In this document: one piece after another, positions 47,698-58,380 of the stretch
Layout: each line of letters opens with the position of its first letter
Numbering within the stretch: the stretch's first letter is position 1
From: Ciborinia camelliae
Taxonomy: Eukaryota > Ascomycota > Leotiomycetes > Helotiales > Sclerotiniaceae
Length of the DNA stretch: 64,000 nt
Assembly: GCA_025890175.1 (NCBI GenBank)
Contig: JANPYM010000021.1
Location: 70,274-134,273, forward strand
Direction: 5' to 3'
Notes under the pieces: model-generated
What the model was told of the DNA's origin: nothing
Database searches by the model: none
What the model saw: only the letters and a program-made list of their open reading frames with translations
Position numbers and translations under genes: made by a program

Positions 47698-49769
47698 TCA
47701 AACCAAGTCATCCTCCCTTCCCACCACCACTTTCTCCTCACCCATCTCTTTCCCATTCCCCTTTTCCCGCTCATCCACCACCATCATCTCTCCCCCCTTC
47801 CCCACCCTACTCTTCGCATCGACCCTCTCCCTCCACCCCTCCCCCCACTCCACCACCGCCCACAAGGCCCCCCCACTCAGCACCAAAAACCCGGCACTCA
47901 CGGTCGAAAACCACCCCACGCCCATCTTCTCCACGGCCGGCAACACCAGCGCGCTCCCCGCCGCCGCAAACACATACCGCAGCATATAATTCCCCGCAAT
48001 GACCTCGGCGCCCTCCCGCGGCCGCACATCCAAACAATACGTATTGACGCTCGGAAAACAAAAGAGCTGCCCCACCCCCTGCAGAAACATCACGGCCACC
48101 GGCACAGCCACCCCGCCCACGTTCAGCGCGACGCACCATCCGTATATGAGCATGCACCCGGGGATCAACACCCCGAGAAAGGGCAAAGCGCTCCGCAGCC
48201 GATCTTCCGCCACAAGCGTTCCTCGCTTGCGTTGGTATTGCCGCGTCACTCGGTCTGAGTACAGGCCCCCGCCTATCGTGCCCAGGATGTAGCCGCACCC
48301 CGGAGCGAGGTAGAAGAGCCCGGATTGGATGGGCGTCCGGAGGTCGAACCGGGGGTTGAGGATGTAGCGGATCTGTGGGGGGGTTAGTTGGGTTTGGGTT
48401 TGGGTTTGTGTTTCAGGTTGCTGGATTGGGTCATTTGTTGTTTTGGGGGGGAGGGGAGGGGGAAGATTCATCTTTCTCTCTTCGCTAATGCTGAAGTGGA
48501 GATGATAAATGAAGGGAGGAAGGAAAGAAAGAAAAGAAAGAAAGAGGGAAGATCTACAGGCGTCAAAAGCGAATACATATTCCACACCAAACTACTACTC
48601 GCCAAGGCCACACAGATCAAATTCGGATACTTGTACAACCTGAGGACTCTCCACGGATTCACCATGCCCCACAACACCCCCGCCTTCCTTCTGCACCCCA
48701 TGCCCACCAACTCATCCCGCTTCATCCGATGGATCGTCTCGGGGAGTAAACAATAGGCCCCCACGACCGCACACGCGGCCAGCGCGCTCTGCAGCCAGAA
48801 TATCACCCGCCACGATCGGTACGTGACGATGATGCCCCCGACGAACGGGCCGAGCGCCGGCCCAATCAGCGTCCCCGAGAGAAACCACCCCATCGCGGTC
48901 CCGCGCTCCGTTGGCCGGTAGATGTCCCCGATGCAGGCGGCGCCGATGGTTAGGAATGAGGTTCCTTGGATCGCGGTGAGGATCCGGAATATGAAGAATG
49001 CGGGGAGGTTGGGGGCTAGCGCCGTGCCGATCGAACAGCCTGTGAAGAGCGTGGATGTTATGAGGCAGATCTGGGGGTGCGCTGGGGTTAGTTTGAGCTC
49101 ATTTATATATCATATCATCATGTCATATCATATCATATCATATCATAGTATAGTAGTATGATATAGTATACCATAGCCGAGAAACCAGCACTCGAACTCG
49201 ACCTCGAACGCGAAAGAAATACATACCCATCTCCTCCCATACACCTGACTCAACGGGCCCCACACCAGCGGCGCAATCCCCATAAACAACATGTACAAGG
49301 CATTGCTCAGATTGACCACGGTGCCGGTGGACCCATAGGACGCGGCCACCTCGGGCACGGCGGCTAGCACCGTCGTGCTGCTGGTCGGCGCCAGGAAACT
49401 ACAAAAGGATAGGAGCGCCACGATGACGTGCTTGCGCTTGCGAGGGATCCGCTCGTAGATCGAGTCGGGGATCGACACGTGCGTGGCGCTTGGTTGGATG
49501 GGGATGGGGAGTGGGATAGGGAGTGGGATGGGGAGTGGGATTGACATCGCTGCATCTGGCGCGTGCGAGGTGTGCGAGGGGATCGTGTGGAGAGGCGAGG
49601 CTGCTGGCGCGCGCAAAGTACTCCCGGTGCTGGCGATGGAGTCGGTGTCGATATCTTCGGGGGACATGCGGCTGGGTTCGTCTTGGTGGTGCTGCGAACA
49701 TGATTGCGGTTGTGTTGTGGGTTCGTGGTCGCGCGCGCGCACATCTTGATGGTGGGATTTTGAGGCCAT
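47698..49769 (-). CDS. MFS multidrug/H+ antiporter, DHA1 (Aqr1/Qdr-like)
   Basis: Model: complement(join(47698..48372, 48558..49070, 49227..49769)), 576 aa. This is a plasma-membrane exporter of the 12-TM DHA1 class, related to yeast Aqr1/Qdr/Dtr1, which move drugs, amino acids or polyamines out by proton antiport. About 110 cytosolic residues come first, including an (IPLP)n repeat. TM1 is near VALLSFCSFLAPTSSTTVLAAVPEVA. The loop motif WGPLSQVYGRRW follows, and PTERGTAMGWFLSGTLIGPALGPFVGG is the antiporter motif C. The second half has SLLTPIRYILNPRF, QSGLFYLAPGCGYILG and the KRGTLVAEDRLRSALPFLG signature. All introns are phase 0; the two are long (156 and 185 bp). Coding GC looks clearly higher than in neighbouring genes. 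The substrate is not readable from sequence. Confidence 0.92.
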
Positions 49770-51248
49770 GCTTTGTTTGATTGGGTTCTTGAGGATTGGG
49801 AGATTGGAGGCTGGATTTCTGGTCGGAATTATTTATCCGTCATTGGTGAAGAGATTGGTGGATGATTGACTTGGATACGCCCTCTAGGATCATGAATGGT
49901 AAGAAAGCAAGAAAGCAAGCAAGCTAGCAAGCAAGCAAGAAATCAATGAATCAATGAATCAATTGAACCAATGAACTTTCAATCGATTCAATTTTCCAAT
50001 ATTGCAATCTTCCAATTGATCGAAATCAAAATGATAGACTTGAGTATATATACCTAGGTCCCTATATATATAGATACATATATCATCAAAAGATGAAAAG
50101 AGAATAGATATACATATATAGGTAGGTATCCAAATCCCAACAACACAAATATTAGCTCCCCTCTCCATCCCGCGAACGGCAAGCTACGATGCTCTCTTCC
50201 CGACCTAACCTACCCAACCTACCTATCTTATTCAACGATCGTGGCCGAGTATCGGCATCTTTCGATTCATCTCCTGCATTCCCTGCATTCCATTCATTCC
50301 ATTCATTTCATTCTACGAAGCAGGTCCGCCGATCCAATGATATAGAGCCGTATCTTCAAGTCCTCACTCGCCATGCTTGTCATGCTTGTCATGCTGGTCG
50401 TGTTTGTCATGCTGGTCGTGTCTGTCATGTCGGGTGTATCTACTTGCACGGGTGCTGGTATGAAAACAGTTTAGTTTGACCGTCGTACCCTACCCGACTT
50501 TCCCTGGGCCCAGTGTGTGGGTGCCGTTTTTTCCGAGTCTTGCGTGCGCTTCTATTGCCGGTTAATCCCGGGCTCGCGTGCTTCGTGTCCCTAGGTACCT
50601 AGGTACCTACCTATCTACTTATATGGATGACGCCCGGTTTCTCGATCGGGGTTTGTATATTGTACGATTGGATCGTGGGAGGTCTTATATACCTAGGTAC
50701 CTAGTTATACGTCGTGAATGCTGTTTGTTTGTTTGTTTGTTTATATTCTTGACTTGACTTACTAATTATACCCCCTTTATGGAGTATCAAGCCTGGAGTT
50801 AGAGAATTCGAATCGTGACAAATGTCAAATCGCCAACCCCCACGCTGCCGGCTGCATGAGCGTAACTATTAACAATCCGGTCCCCACGAGTACACACGAA
50901 AGAACACTTAATTGACGACATGCATAGGTATGCATATAGATGTTGACATAGAAACCCGAAAGAAGAAATCCCGGAAGCGAGATTAAGAATCTATATCAAA
51001 CTGTATTGTGTTTGGTTGAAATTCTTGTCACAAGTTATTGGGTTGCATTGCTCCAAAGCCCAGAAATTCTGGGGCCCAGGCATTTCGTGCATCTGTTCTT
51101 AAATATCTATTGTCGCATACTATACAATCTATGTACTTTTATTCTATATCCGAATTCGGTGTATCGTATGGGCCTAGATTCCTTCTCTATATTGCCAAGA
51201 CATAAGACTCCTCACTCACCCAACAGCCCCAATACCATCAAACCAGCA
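49770..51248. other. Spacer between the two MFS genes
   Basis: Holds the promoter of the DHA1 gene, AAGCAAGC repeats (49901-49940), ATTCATTC/CATTCC repeats (50278-50312), a CATGCTTGT/CATGCTGGTCGTG repeat (50371-50430) and ACCTAGGTA motifs (50597, 50691). No gene seen. Confidence 0.55.
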
Positions 51249-53280
51249 TCAAACTCCCTCCTCCATCCCCACCTCCCACTCCACCACTATCCCATTCCCA
51301 ACCTCCAACCTATCCTCCTCAACAACCTCCGCATTCTCCCATCCAGTCGCAGCCTGCACACCCACCATCAGAAACGCCACCACCGCAGCCCCAACCCACA
51401 ATGCCTTAAAACTTCCCACGTAAGCATTTATCGCCACCTCTTTCTCCACTCCACTAAGTTCACCCACCAGAGCCGGACTACCTAAGAGTTTCCTCACTAG
51501 CTCTTCTTTTCCTTTCATCCCTCCGTTTTCCGTAAAGCCTTTCTCAAGTCCGGATTTTAAGACACGCACAAATGCACCACCGCCGATGGCAGAACCGAAT
51601 GAACCGGCAAAACCGCGGAAGGTTGTGAGCAGAGAAGTGGAAATGAAATGGGTCGAAGGGGGTGTGAGATAGAGGAGGTGGGCGAGGGTATAGTTGAGCG
51701 CGGCGCCGATGCAGAGGCCGTTTATAAGAGCTAGGAGCATGTAAAGAGGCACGGACGTGTTGGGGAGGGAAAATTGCGAGAAGAAGATGATGGTGATGGA
51801 GAAGAGGATGATGGAGATGATGGATGATCTGTGTAAACTTTTAGTGAAATGCTTCAATTTTACAAGATGGACTGGGAACATACAGCCAGAAACTCCCCGC
51901 TCTTTTGATATGGAATGCTCCTACGGCTATACCGCCAAGAGCAAATCCAAGATTCGTAGGTACGAGGATGGAACCGGCAGATGCGGGTGACCAGCCACGC
52001 ACGGAAATTGCATACATCGGAGTATAGAATAGAATACTCCACCTTGCAGCCATAATTCCTAGCTGTGCGATACAAGATAGAAGGGCTCCGCGGGATTTTA
52101 AGACAGCGATGGGAATGATTGGATCCGTGGTAATTTTGAGCTCAATGTAGAGGAAGAGTATAAGAGTGAGAATTGAGCAGAGAATTGGTAACTCTTCGAC
52201 TTTTGGCGATGAAAGTCCGTAGAGAAAGAGGACGATTGTTATGACCTGGTATATTTAGTCTGGGCCCAGTGCGCATGCCTGTATTATTTATGATAGGACT
52301 TACGAGAAAAAGAGATCCAAGATAATCAATCTTGGCAAGGTTAGAAGCAATTGATCCCCCACCAGCACTCTGCCCCGAAGTAAAACCCTTAGGAATGCTG
52401 AAATAAATACCTATCCCAGATATTATAGCAAGTGGTGATTGGAATAAGAACAAAGACCTCCAGCCCACAGCAGGTAATAGAGCCCCCCAAACGATAGCAC
52501 CAAGAGATACACCAAGCGTAAACCCCGAATTGGTTAGTCCGATGAATATGCCTCTTCTCTTTTTTGTGGTGAGCTCTAATACCAAAATGAAGCTGATTGT
52601 CATGATACCAGCACCGCCAATCCCACTTATGGCTCTTCCTATCAGAAAGATCTTGAGATCTGGGGCTTGCGATGTGACGACCCCCCCTACTGCAAAAAGT
52701 AATGATGCTGTTAGAATGCAATTTCTAGGGGAAAATATTTGAGCCAAACGAGCTGCTACTGGAGACATAGATGATAGTCCTATCTAGGAATTCAGATGTA
52801 AGCGCTTAGCCATTTGATGATGAAGAAGGGGGGAGACGGGTTACCTTACAAGGTAGGTAGATGTGAACCAACTTGCCTCAGCAAAGGAATCGAGATCCTC
52901 TGCAATTTTGGACTGTATGGTCGATATTCCGGACATGTTTGAAGCTATCGTCATAATTCTCGTTAGTAGGCTAAGTAAGGTCTTCCACTCCCAAGAGTAG
53001 ATTCCCAGGAACATGAGAGAGAACCACCTTGAAGAAATATCAAGCCGAATACACTGATACTTATCAGTATAGCTCTGAACCTCCCAACATGTTGATTCGC
53101 CTTATCCTCATTATTTTCATCATTGCTGCTATCATCCTCTCCCCCACTTTGCTCGCCCATCAATGTATCATCGTCCCTATCAACAATATTCCTTCTTTCT
53201 CTATCCCCGAGCAACGAAGTTTGTTCATCAATCATCCCATTTCCATCACGTTGCCTTGTATTTCCATTTCCACCTCCCAT
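51249..53280 (-). CDS. MFS transporter, 14-TM DHA2/VBA-like
   Basis: Model: complement(join(51249..51828, 51884..52245, 52304..52783, 52850..52944, 53028..53280)), 589 aa. The closest relatives by eye are fungal vacuolar basic amino acid (VBA)-type and DHA2 drug exporters. The hydrophilic N-terminus contains DEQTSLLG, an acidic-dileucine-like motif also seen in vacuolar VBA proteins. Then come ASNMSGISTIQSKIAEDLDSFAEASWFTSTYL, MSPVAARLAQIFSPRNC, GRAISGIGGAGIMTISFILVLELTTKKRRG and GLTNSGFTLGVSLGAIVWG. These are standard loop and motif-C segments. The later half has WSPASAGSILVPTNLGFALGG and ends in an acidic tail. The second intron is read with acceptor CCTAG so that STYL joins IGLSSMSPV. Start: first in-frame ATG at 53280. 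Location, plasma membrane or vacuole, is undecided. Confidence 0.88.
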
Positions 53281-53917
53281 TTTGTCAGTTCCTTGTGTTT
53301 TTACCTTCACGCTGGAATACCAACGGATCGGTTTTGTGAGTCAGCCCGCCACCTGAATAGTATTGGATGTAAATACTTCCAATGAGCACGACGTTTATCC
53401 AGAAAGTCGTCTTGTTTGATGATGAGATTCTTGATGAGACTCTTGAAGATTATATGTATCAATAAATAAAATCGCGAATATTGATGGAAAACGATGAACG
53501 AAGAGAAATTCAAAGTGATTGATGAGGAGAGGGGGGAGGGCATGAACTACGGCAGCCGGAAACCCGAAAACTTGGCATTTTCTCTGGTCCGTTTTCCCAT
53601 CATGACCAACCAGCACATTAACGGCATCGACGGCATCGACGGGTTGTAGTTAGTGGTATTTGAGATGAGCCATCGCTGATCTCAGTGCTTGATTGCTCCT
53701 GCTGCTTTCCGAAGATGCAGAACTCGATCACCTGATCTTTCTTTTCCTTTCCTCGACATCATAAACCCCCTTTCTCTTCCGTCTCCATTGCATCGGATGA
53801 CTTCTCCGGAGATATCATCCAAGACCAATGGAAAGTTTTCAGCAATCATACTGCCTTGGAAAGAGGAGAGTTCTTTCCAAGGCTCATTGATAGTTTCGGA
53901 TCATTAACGATAATATA
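53281..53917. other. Spacer before the kinase pseudogene
   Basis: Holds the promoter side of the 14-TM MFS gene. A plus frame at 53689-53907 is not kinase-like. The missing N-lobe of the APH pseudogene is not found here. Confidence 0.45.
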
Positions 53918-54841
53918 GTGGTAACAATAACAATATTAAGCGCTACTCATAGCACGGTACGTACTCACTGGAAAGATAGTAAGAGTTATTACTATTTTAT
54001 GAAACGAGTTCCGGGTGAACCGCTATCGACGGCTTGGAAAGGTCTTAGTATGGAAGAAAAGAAATCGGTGGTTACTCAAATCGTTGATTATATTGAACAA
54101 TTACGCAAATTTACATCGGACAAGTTGGTAACTCCAGATGGTTCGCCAGTAAGAGATAAGACTTTCAGTTCTGTTCAGGAGATTTAAGGGTGGACTGACG
54201 ATCCGGATGAATGGTGGACGCGTGCGGAAAAGCATGGACTTCTGAGGTGTAATGATCCAGTTAGGATAGCAAATGTAAAAAAGAACTATCAGGATACCGT
54301 GAAACGTGGAGGGCCTTTTGTGCTCTCTCATGGAGACTTAAATGCGATGAATATTATGGTAAAAGATGGACGTGTTACCGCAATTCTTGATTGGGAGCAT
54401 GGGGGTTATCTTCCGGAATGGTATGAAAGGTGGAAGACTAGACTTATCGAATTGCCCGAATATGCTTTTTTTCTGGATGAGGAGCTGGAGAGCAGAAATA
54501 TTACCATATCCGAGAAGGGATGGAAATTTTGCTTGGCAATGAACGAAAAGATACATGACGAAGAATACAACAGACCCCGCGCGCCAATGTATGACAGACT
54601 CTTTTTTTGGAGGACCAACCAAAAATACAAGATCTGGCGATTGGATGGTTTCAGCTCAGAGTCGGCGATCCAAGATAGCCAAGCCAGGCATAAGGCAGCA
54701 AAGGCAAAGGAAGACGAGCTCCAAGCAACCAGGGACAGAATACTAGATCTCGAGATTAAACTAAGAGATGCTCAGGAAAAGATAAAGGCAGCTGAGGATA
54801 AGGTAGCAACCATAGCATCTCTCGAGGCTTTGGACTTTTGA
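53918..54841 (+). pseudogene. APH/choline-kinase-like phosphotransferase, truncated, with in-frame stop
   Basis: Two frames in the same phase, 53918-54187 and 54188-54841, together encode most of an aminoglycoside-phosphotransferase-fold protein. They are separated by one TAA at 54185-54187. The order is: hinge region (SYYYFMKRVPGEPLSTAWKGLS, then VVTQIVDYIEQLRKF), the stop, GWTDDPDEWWTRAE, the catalytic loop FVLSHGDLNAMNIMV, the metal-binding ILDWEHGGYLPEWYE, and a C-terminal coiled coil (about 54660-54835). Homologues carry an uninterrupted chain through the stop. No GT..AG intron across it restores the frame. The Gly-rich N-lobe is also missing upstream. Catalytic HGD..N and D residues are intact, so decay seems recent. 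Alternatives are stop readthrough or a sequencing error. Confidence 0.75.
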
Positions 54842-55129
54842 AGTGATATATAACCTACCCAGGTGGTTTTCGATATTGAAGACGGAGGAAATTGGAAGAG
54901 GAAGAAGACCAAAAAGAAAAAACAAACGAAAGCAAATCAGATCAAGAATCATGTTCATTCATTCAATGTTCTATTTATCAAAACCAAAAAAGAGAAAGAA
55001 AAAATACCAGCCCATGTCTCTATTACGCCATCAGCAGAACTTATTAAACATCGTCAGTTCCCAAATAGCTAAACGCCAGCTTCTAGACAGTCAATTCTCA
55101 CATCTCATCTCGTCTCGTCCCATCTCGTC

Positions 55130-55549
55130 TTATTCAACAGAACCACCAGCTTCAACATTTCCCCTGGATTCACCAGATTCAGTAATTCCACCATTCCCTA
55201 ATAGTTCCTTATTATCAGGAGCTCCATAAAGAGCACTTAGATCCTGATTCTGATTCCCATGTTTCCGCGCAGCAGAAACCTTCACACAACTCTCACCCAC
55301 CTCACTAACCATGGCCCAAACCCTTACCCCAAAAGTCTCAATCTGTACAACGATGCATTTTTTATTCAACACAGGCCTCAAAGGATTGGTGCTCAATTCT
55401 ATATGCTCATGTGTTATTCGGCCGTCGGATTTGATGTCCACGAGTTTGATGAATTTGTGCCCTGGTAGAAACCCGTTGCATGATTTGCAGTTTGCGATAT
55501 CGGACACGTTCAAATAGCCACAGATGAAACAGTGCATCGTATGGTGCAT
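55130..55549 (-). CDS. Small CxxC..CxxC (zinc-ribbon-like) protein
   Basis: A single uninterrupted 139-aa frame, unrecognised as a family. The N-terminus has two CxxC knuckles (CFICGYLNVSDIANCKSC), as in zinc ribbons. Next is a segment with mixed strand character (HKFIKLVDIKSDGRITHEHIEL, KCIVVQIETFGVRVWAMVSEVGESCVKV). The tail is disordered, Gly/Glu-rich and ends GGSVE. The start is taken at 55549 (MHHTMHCF); Met5 is an alternative. It is convergent with the kinase pseudogene. Small zinc-ribbon proteins of this style are common in fungi and often unannotated. Confidence 0.55.
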   Translation of the reverse strand: MHHTMHCFICGYLNVSDIANCKSCNGFLPGHKFIKLVDIKSDGRITHEHIELSTNPLRPVLNKKCIVVQIETFGVRVWAMVSEVGESCVKVSAARKHGNQNQDLSALYGAPDNKELLGNGGITESGESRGNVEAGGSVE

Positions 55550-56655
55550 GAAGTTTTAATGGTTGACAGGAGGATTTGTGGATTATGGATGGCCTGGTTT
55601 GGAGGTTGGCAGTGATGTGATGAGAAGGAATGACTTGGATGGGAGAAGAATGTACGACCCTCTATACTGGGTGCAAAAAATGCTTTTACAGAAAACGCAT
55701 TGGAAAAGTTGTTTAGCTAGTCTCTTGGGGAATATATATATATATATATACATACTGTGAATAGAACCGCTCCCAACGATCAGGACCTATAGTAGATCGC
55801 TTCTACAAACTTATAAGTTTTATATTGAAACATTGAAACAAACGGTCCGAGCACAAGTAAATGAAAGAATTGACTCGTGGAGAATGGGAAAAAATGTTTC
55901 ATCGATCTGACCCTCCACTTCCTCCCTCATTTACACTATCGAATTGACTGCTAGCAACAGTGTACTGCTTTCACAATTCGATTCTCCATCTGTTTTCTCT
56001 CCCCATTCCACATTCTCACAATCGAACGTTTTCCATTCACCTACGGGCGTTCAACATAAGCGAGAGGCTCTTCGTTTCTCTAGATTATTTTTCACCGGAA
56101 AAATCGGTTGCTTCTAGTCTACATTTATATCAAATTTATCCTTAGGTTTCTTACTGCATATCTCATTGTTTTTGAGTATGGAGAACACATTTAAGGCAAG
56201 TTGCAATATACTGGGGGCTAGCGGTACAACTTTTGTCAAGATTACCAAACTAGGGAGCATGTAAAGGAAAGTATATAACCTACCTAGTATCTCTAACCTT
56301 ACTAGAGCAGGTTCCATCATTCTTTCAAAACCTCCTAGCTGTTTTCTACATTGTGCAAAGGAAGGCTTCATGCATACATGATATTCATATAGGAAAGTAT
56401 GCCGATGCATATCAAAATTCGGAATGCCCTTTCCTTATCATGGGGTTGTAATTCGCCCCACTAGGATTACAATCGTACAGTGACGGTTAACGGCGGGCAA
56501 CCCCTCCCGAAACTACCTATCTCCACTTCTACTGTTTGTTCAAGCATCGTCATACCATAAAAGTAGCAATGTCCTAAGTAGGTATCTTTTCAACCTTCTG
56601 TTGTTTTTTTCTTTCCTCTCTCACATTACATATTCTCAACTCTAAGTAGTAGATA
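55550..56655. other. Spacer; no gene seen
   Basis: AT-rich spacer with a TATATA tract (55734-55750). It probably contains the promoters of the flanking divergent genes. A 98-codon minus frame at 56114-56410 shows no family resemblance. Confidence 0.45.
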
Positions 56656-57651
56656 ATGGCAAAATCAATGCAGAATAATAGAGCAATTCGCATGCTTCAA
56701 GCAGCAGAAGATGGCGGCTATGGTATTGTAGGGGTAGTCTCTGTGAGTACAAACATCAACATGCCTCTTTTATTAACACACAACTAATAATATCCTCCCA
56801 GTACAACCTCGAAACTATAACCGCCGTCGTCCGCGCCGCCGAGAAAAAAAGATCCCCGGCGCAAATCCTCCTCTTTCCCTGGTCCCTCCACTACTCCCCA
56901 CTCCTTATCCACCTAGCCGCCGCTGCCTGTCGAACCGCTACCGTCCCCATAGTCCTCCACATGGACCACGCACAGTCCGAGGAAGAGATCCTCACAGCAG
57001 CCGATATAGGGCTCTTCGATAGTATAATGGTAGATATGTCCCATTACGAGAAAGAGGAAAATCTAGCCAAAACGAAGAAATTGACGAAGATTCTGAGGGA
57101 TAAGGGCATAGCCGTTGAGGCGGAATGTGGAAGGATTAATGGGGGTGAGGATGGGGTAAAGGATACGGGGGATTTGGAGGGGTTGCTAACGACCCCTGAA
57201 GAGGCTTTAGGGTTTGTGGAGACGGGAGTGGATTTCTTGGCACCGGCCTTTGGCAATGTGCATGGGAATTATGGTGGTGTGGAGAATATTAAGTTGGATT
57301 TTGATAGGTATGTAGAAAAGTTATTTTCTTTCAAGTCCAACTCTTTCTCTTAGAATTATTGAGACTAATACCATTCACAGACTCGAAAGCATAAGAAAGG
57401 CTACAAACGGTCGAGTCCGATTAGTTCTTCACGGTACCAATACATTTCCAGATGATACCATGAGGGACTGTATAAAGGGGGGAATGACACGATGTAATGT
57501 CAATGATTTGGTTCTGAGTACATACAGTAAATATGTAGCGGAAAATACAGGGAAGGTTCCTCTTACGGAACTTATGGAGAAAGGGACGAGTTTGATTCAG
57601 GAATTGATTGAGTATCAAATGGATGTTATGGGGTCTACTGGGAAGGCCTGA
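56656..57651 (+). CDS. Class II (zinc) ketose-bisphosphate aldolase-like enzyme
   Basis: Model: join(56656..56742, 56802..57307, 57381..57651), 287 aa, the usual length of bacterial KbaY/GatY/FbaA-type aldolases. These enzymes reversibly cleave fructose- or tagatose-bisphosphate into two trioses in the cytosol. Landmarks are GGYGIVGVVSYNLETITAVVRAAE (strand 1), PIVLHMDHAQSEEEI (zinc His and catalytic Asp), FDSIMVDMSHYEKEENLAKTK, GIAVEAECGRINGGEDG, FLAPAFGNVHGNYGG (zinc His), VRLVLHGTNTFPDD (zinc His) and GGMTRCNVNDLV (substrate-phosphate loop). Introns are phase 0 and phase 2. Housekeeping fungal fructose-bisphosphate aldolase is longer (about 360 aa), so this is a second, short-type paralogue. 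The sugar substrate cannot be told from sequence. Confidence 0.9.
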
Positions 57652-58380
57652 AATATGTAGTTGAGGGAGGAAGTTAATAAAATAATGAAATATGTGGTAA
57701 GTTGGGTGCCGAATCTCTACCTATACCTTACGCATGTTGACTCCCATCAAGCAAGTGCCTGGGAAGGAGAAAGTTGAAGATCTTTGTACTACGTCTCCAG
57801 TATTTTTGTTAATGGTGCGCTGAATCTGCACGATTCCATTAGGAATTCACTCTTGGCCAAAAGATTTCTCCCGATATTCACTGTCGATCAACACCATGCA
57901 CGATACATCACATCAAAATTTTCAATAAAACCAAACATGGGGAGCAAGATACAGTTATTTTTCAGCTAAATTTCTGATGCAATCATTAAGAAGACATTCC
58001 AGAAGCCGACGGAAGCAGAAAACAAATGGCCCTCCCATCCTTAATGCAATATAAAATATTTACCCATGAATCCAAAAAAAATCTTAATCCACGCAATGTA
58101 ATGCATGCACCGAACCATAAAGGTCAAATGCCTAGGATGTTAACAAAACCCCTTAACATCCGCATACATTGCATCGCATCCCTTATGCATAACTTGTTCC
58201 TATCCATCACATAACCACACGATGAACATGCCCAAATCGAAAGCGAAAGTCGAAAACAACCGGTTCCCAGGAGAGCAAGGTATGATTTATGAATGGAAAA
58301 GAGATGAGTGGAAAAAGAAAAGAAGAGAAAGAGGAAGGAGATGAAGTCCTGAAGGTAGAAAATTTACTACTTTGCTGCCG
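57652..58380. other. Convergent 3' spacer; no gene seen
   Basis: Spacer between convergent aldolase and GH16 genes, holding both 3' flanks. It contains several ATGCATGCA/AATGCA words (58082-58190) and no coding frame over about 60 codons. Confidence 0.5.

Noticed and set aside
47807..48298. 163-codon frame opposite/alternative to the DHA1 exon
   Set aside because: Gly/Arg-rich alternative frame of GC-rich coding DNA; the other frame carries conserved MFS motifs.
53689..53907. N-terminal exon for the APH-like kinase
   Set aside because: The translated sequence lacks the Gly-rich loop and Lys of the APH N-lobe and shows no kinase similarity.
54149..54188. Intron that would remove the stop in the kinase pseudogene
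   Set aside because: The possible GT..AG interval is 40 bp, lacks a branch site, and the join shifts the frame out of the kinase reading frame.
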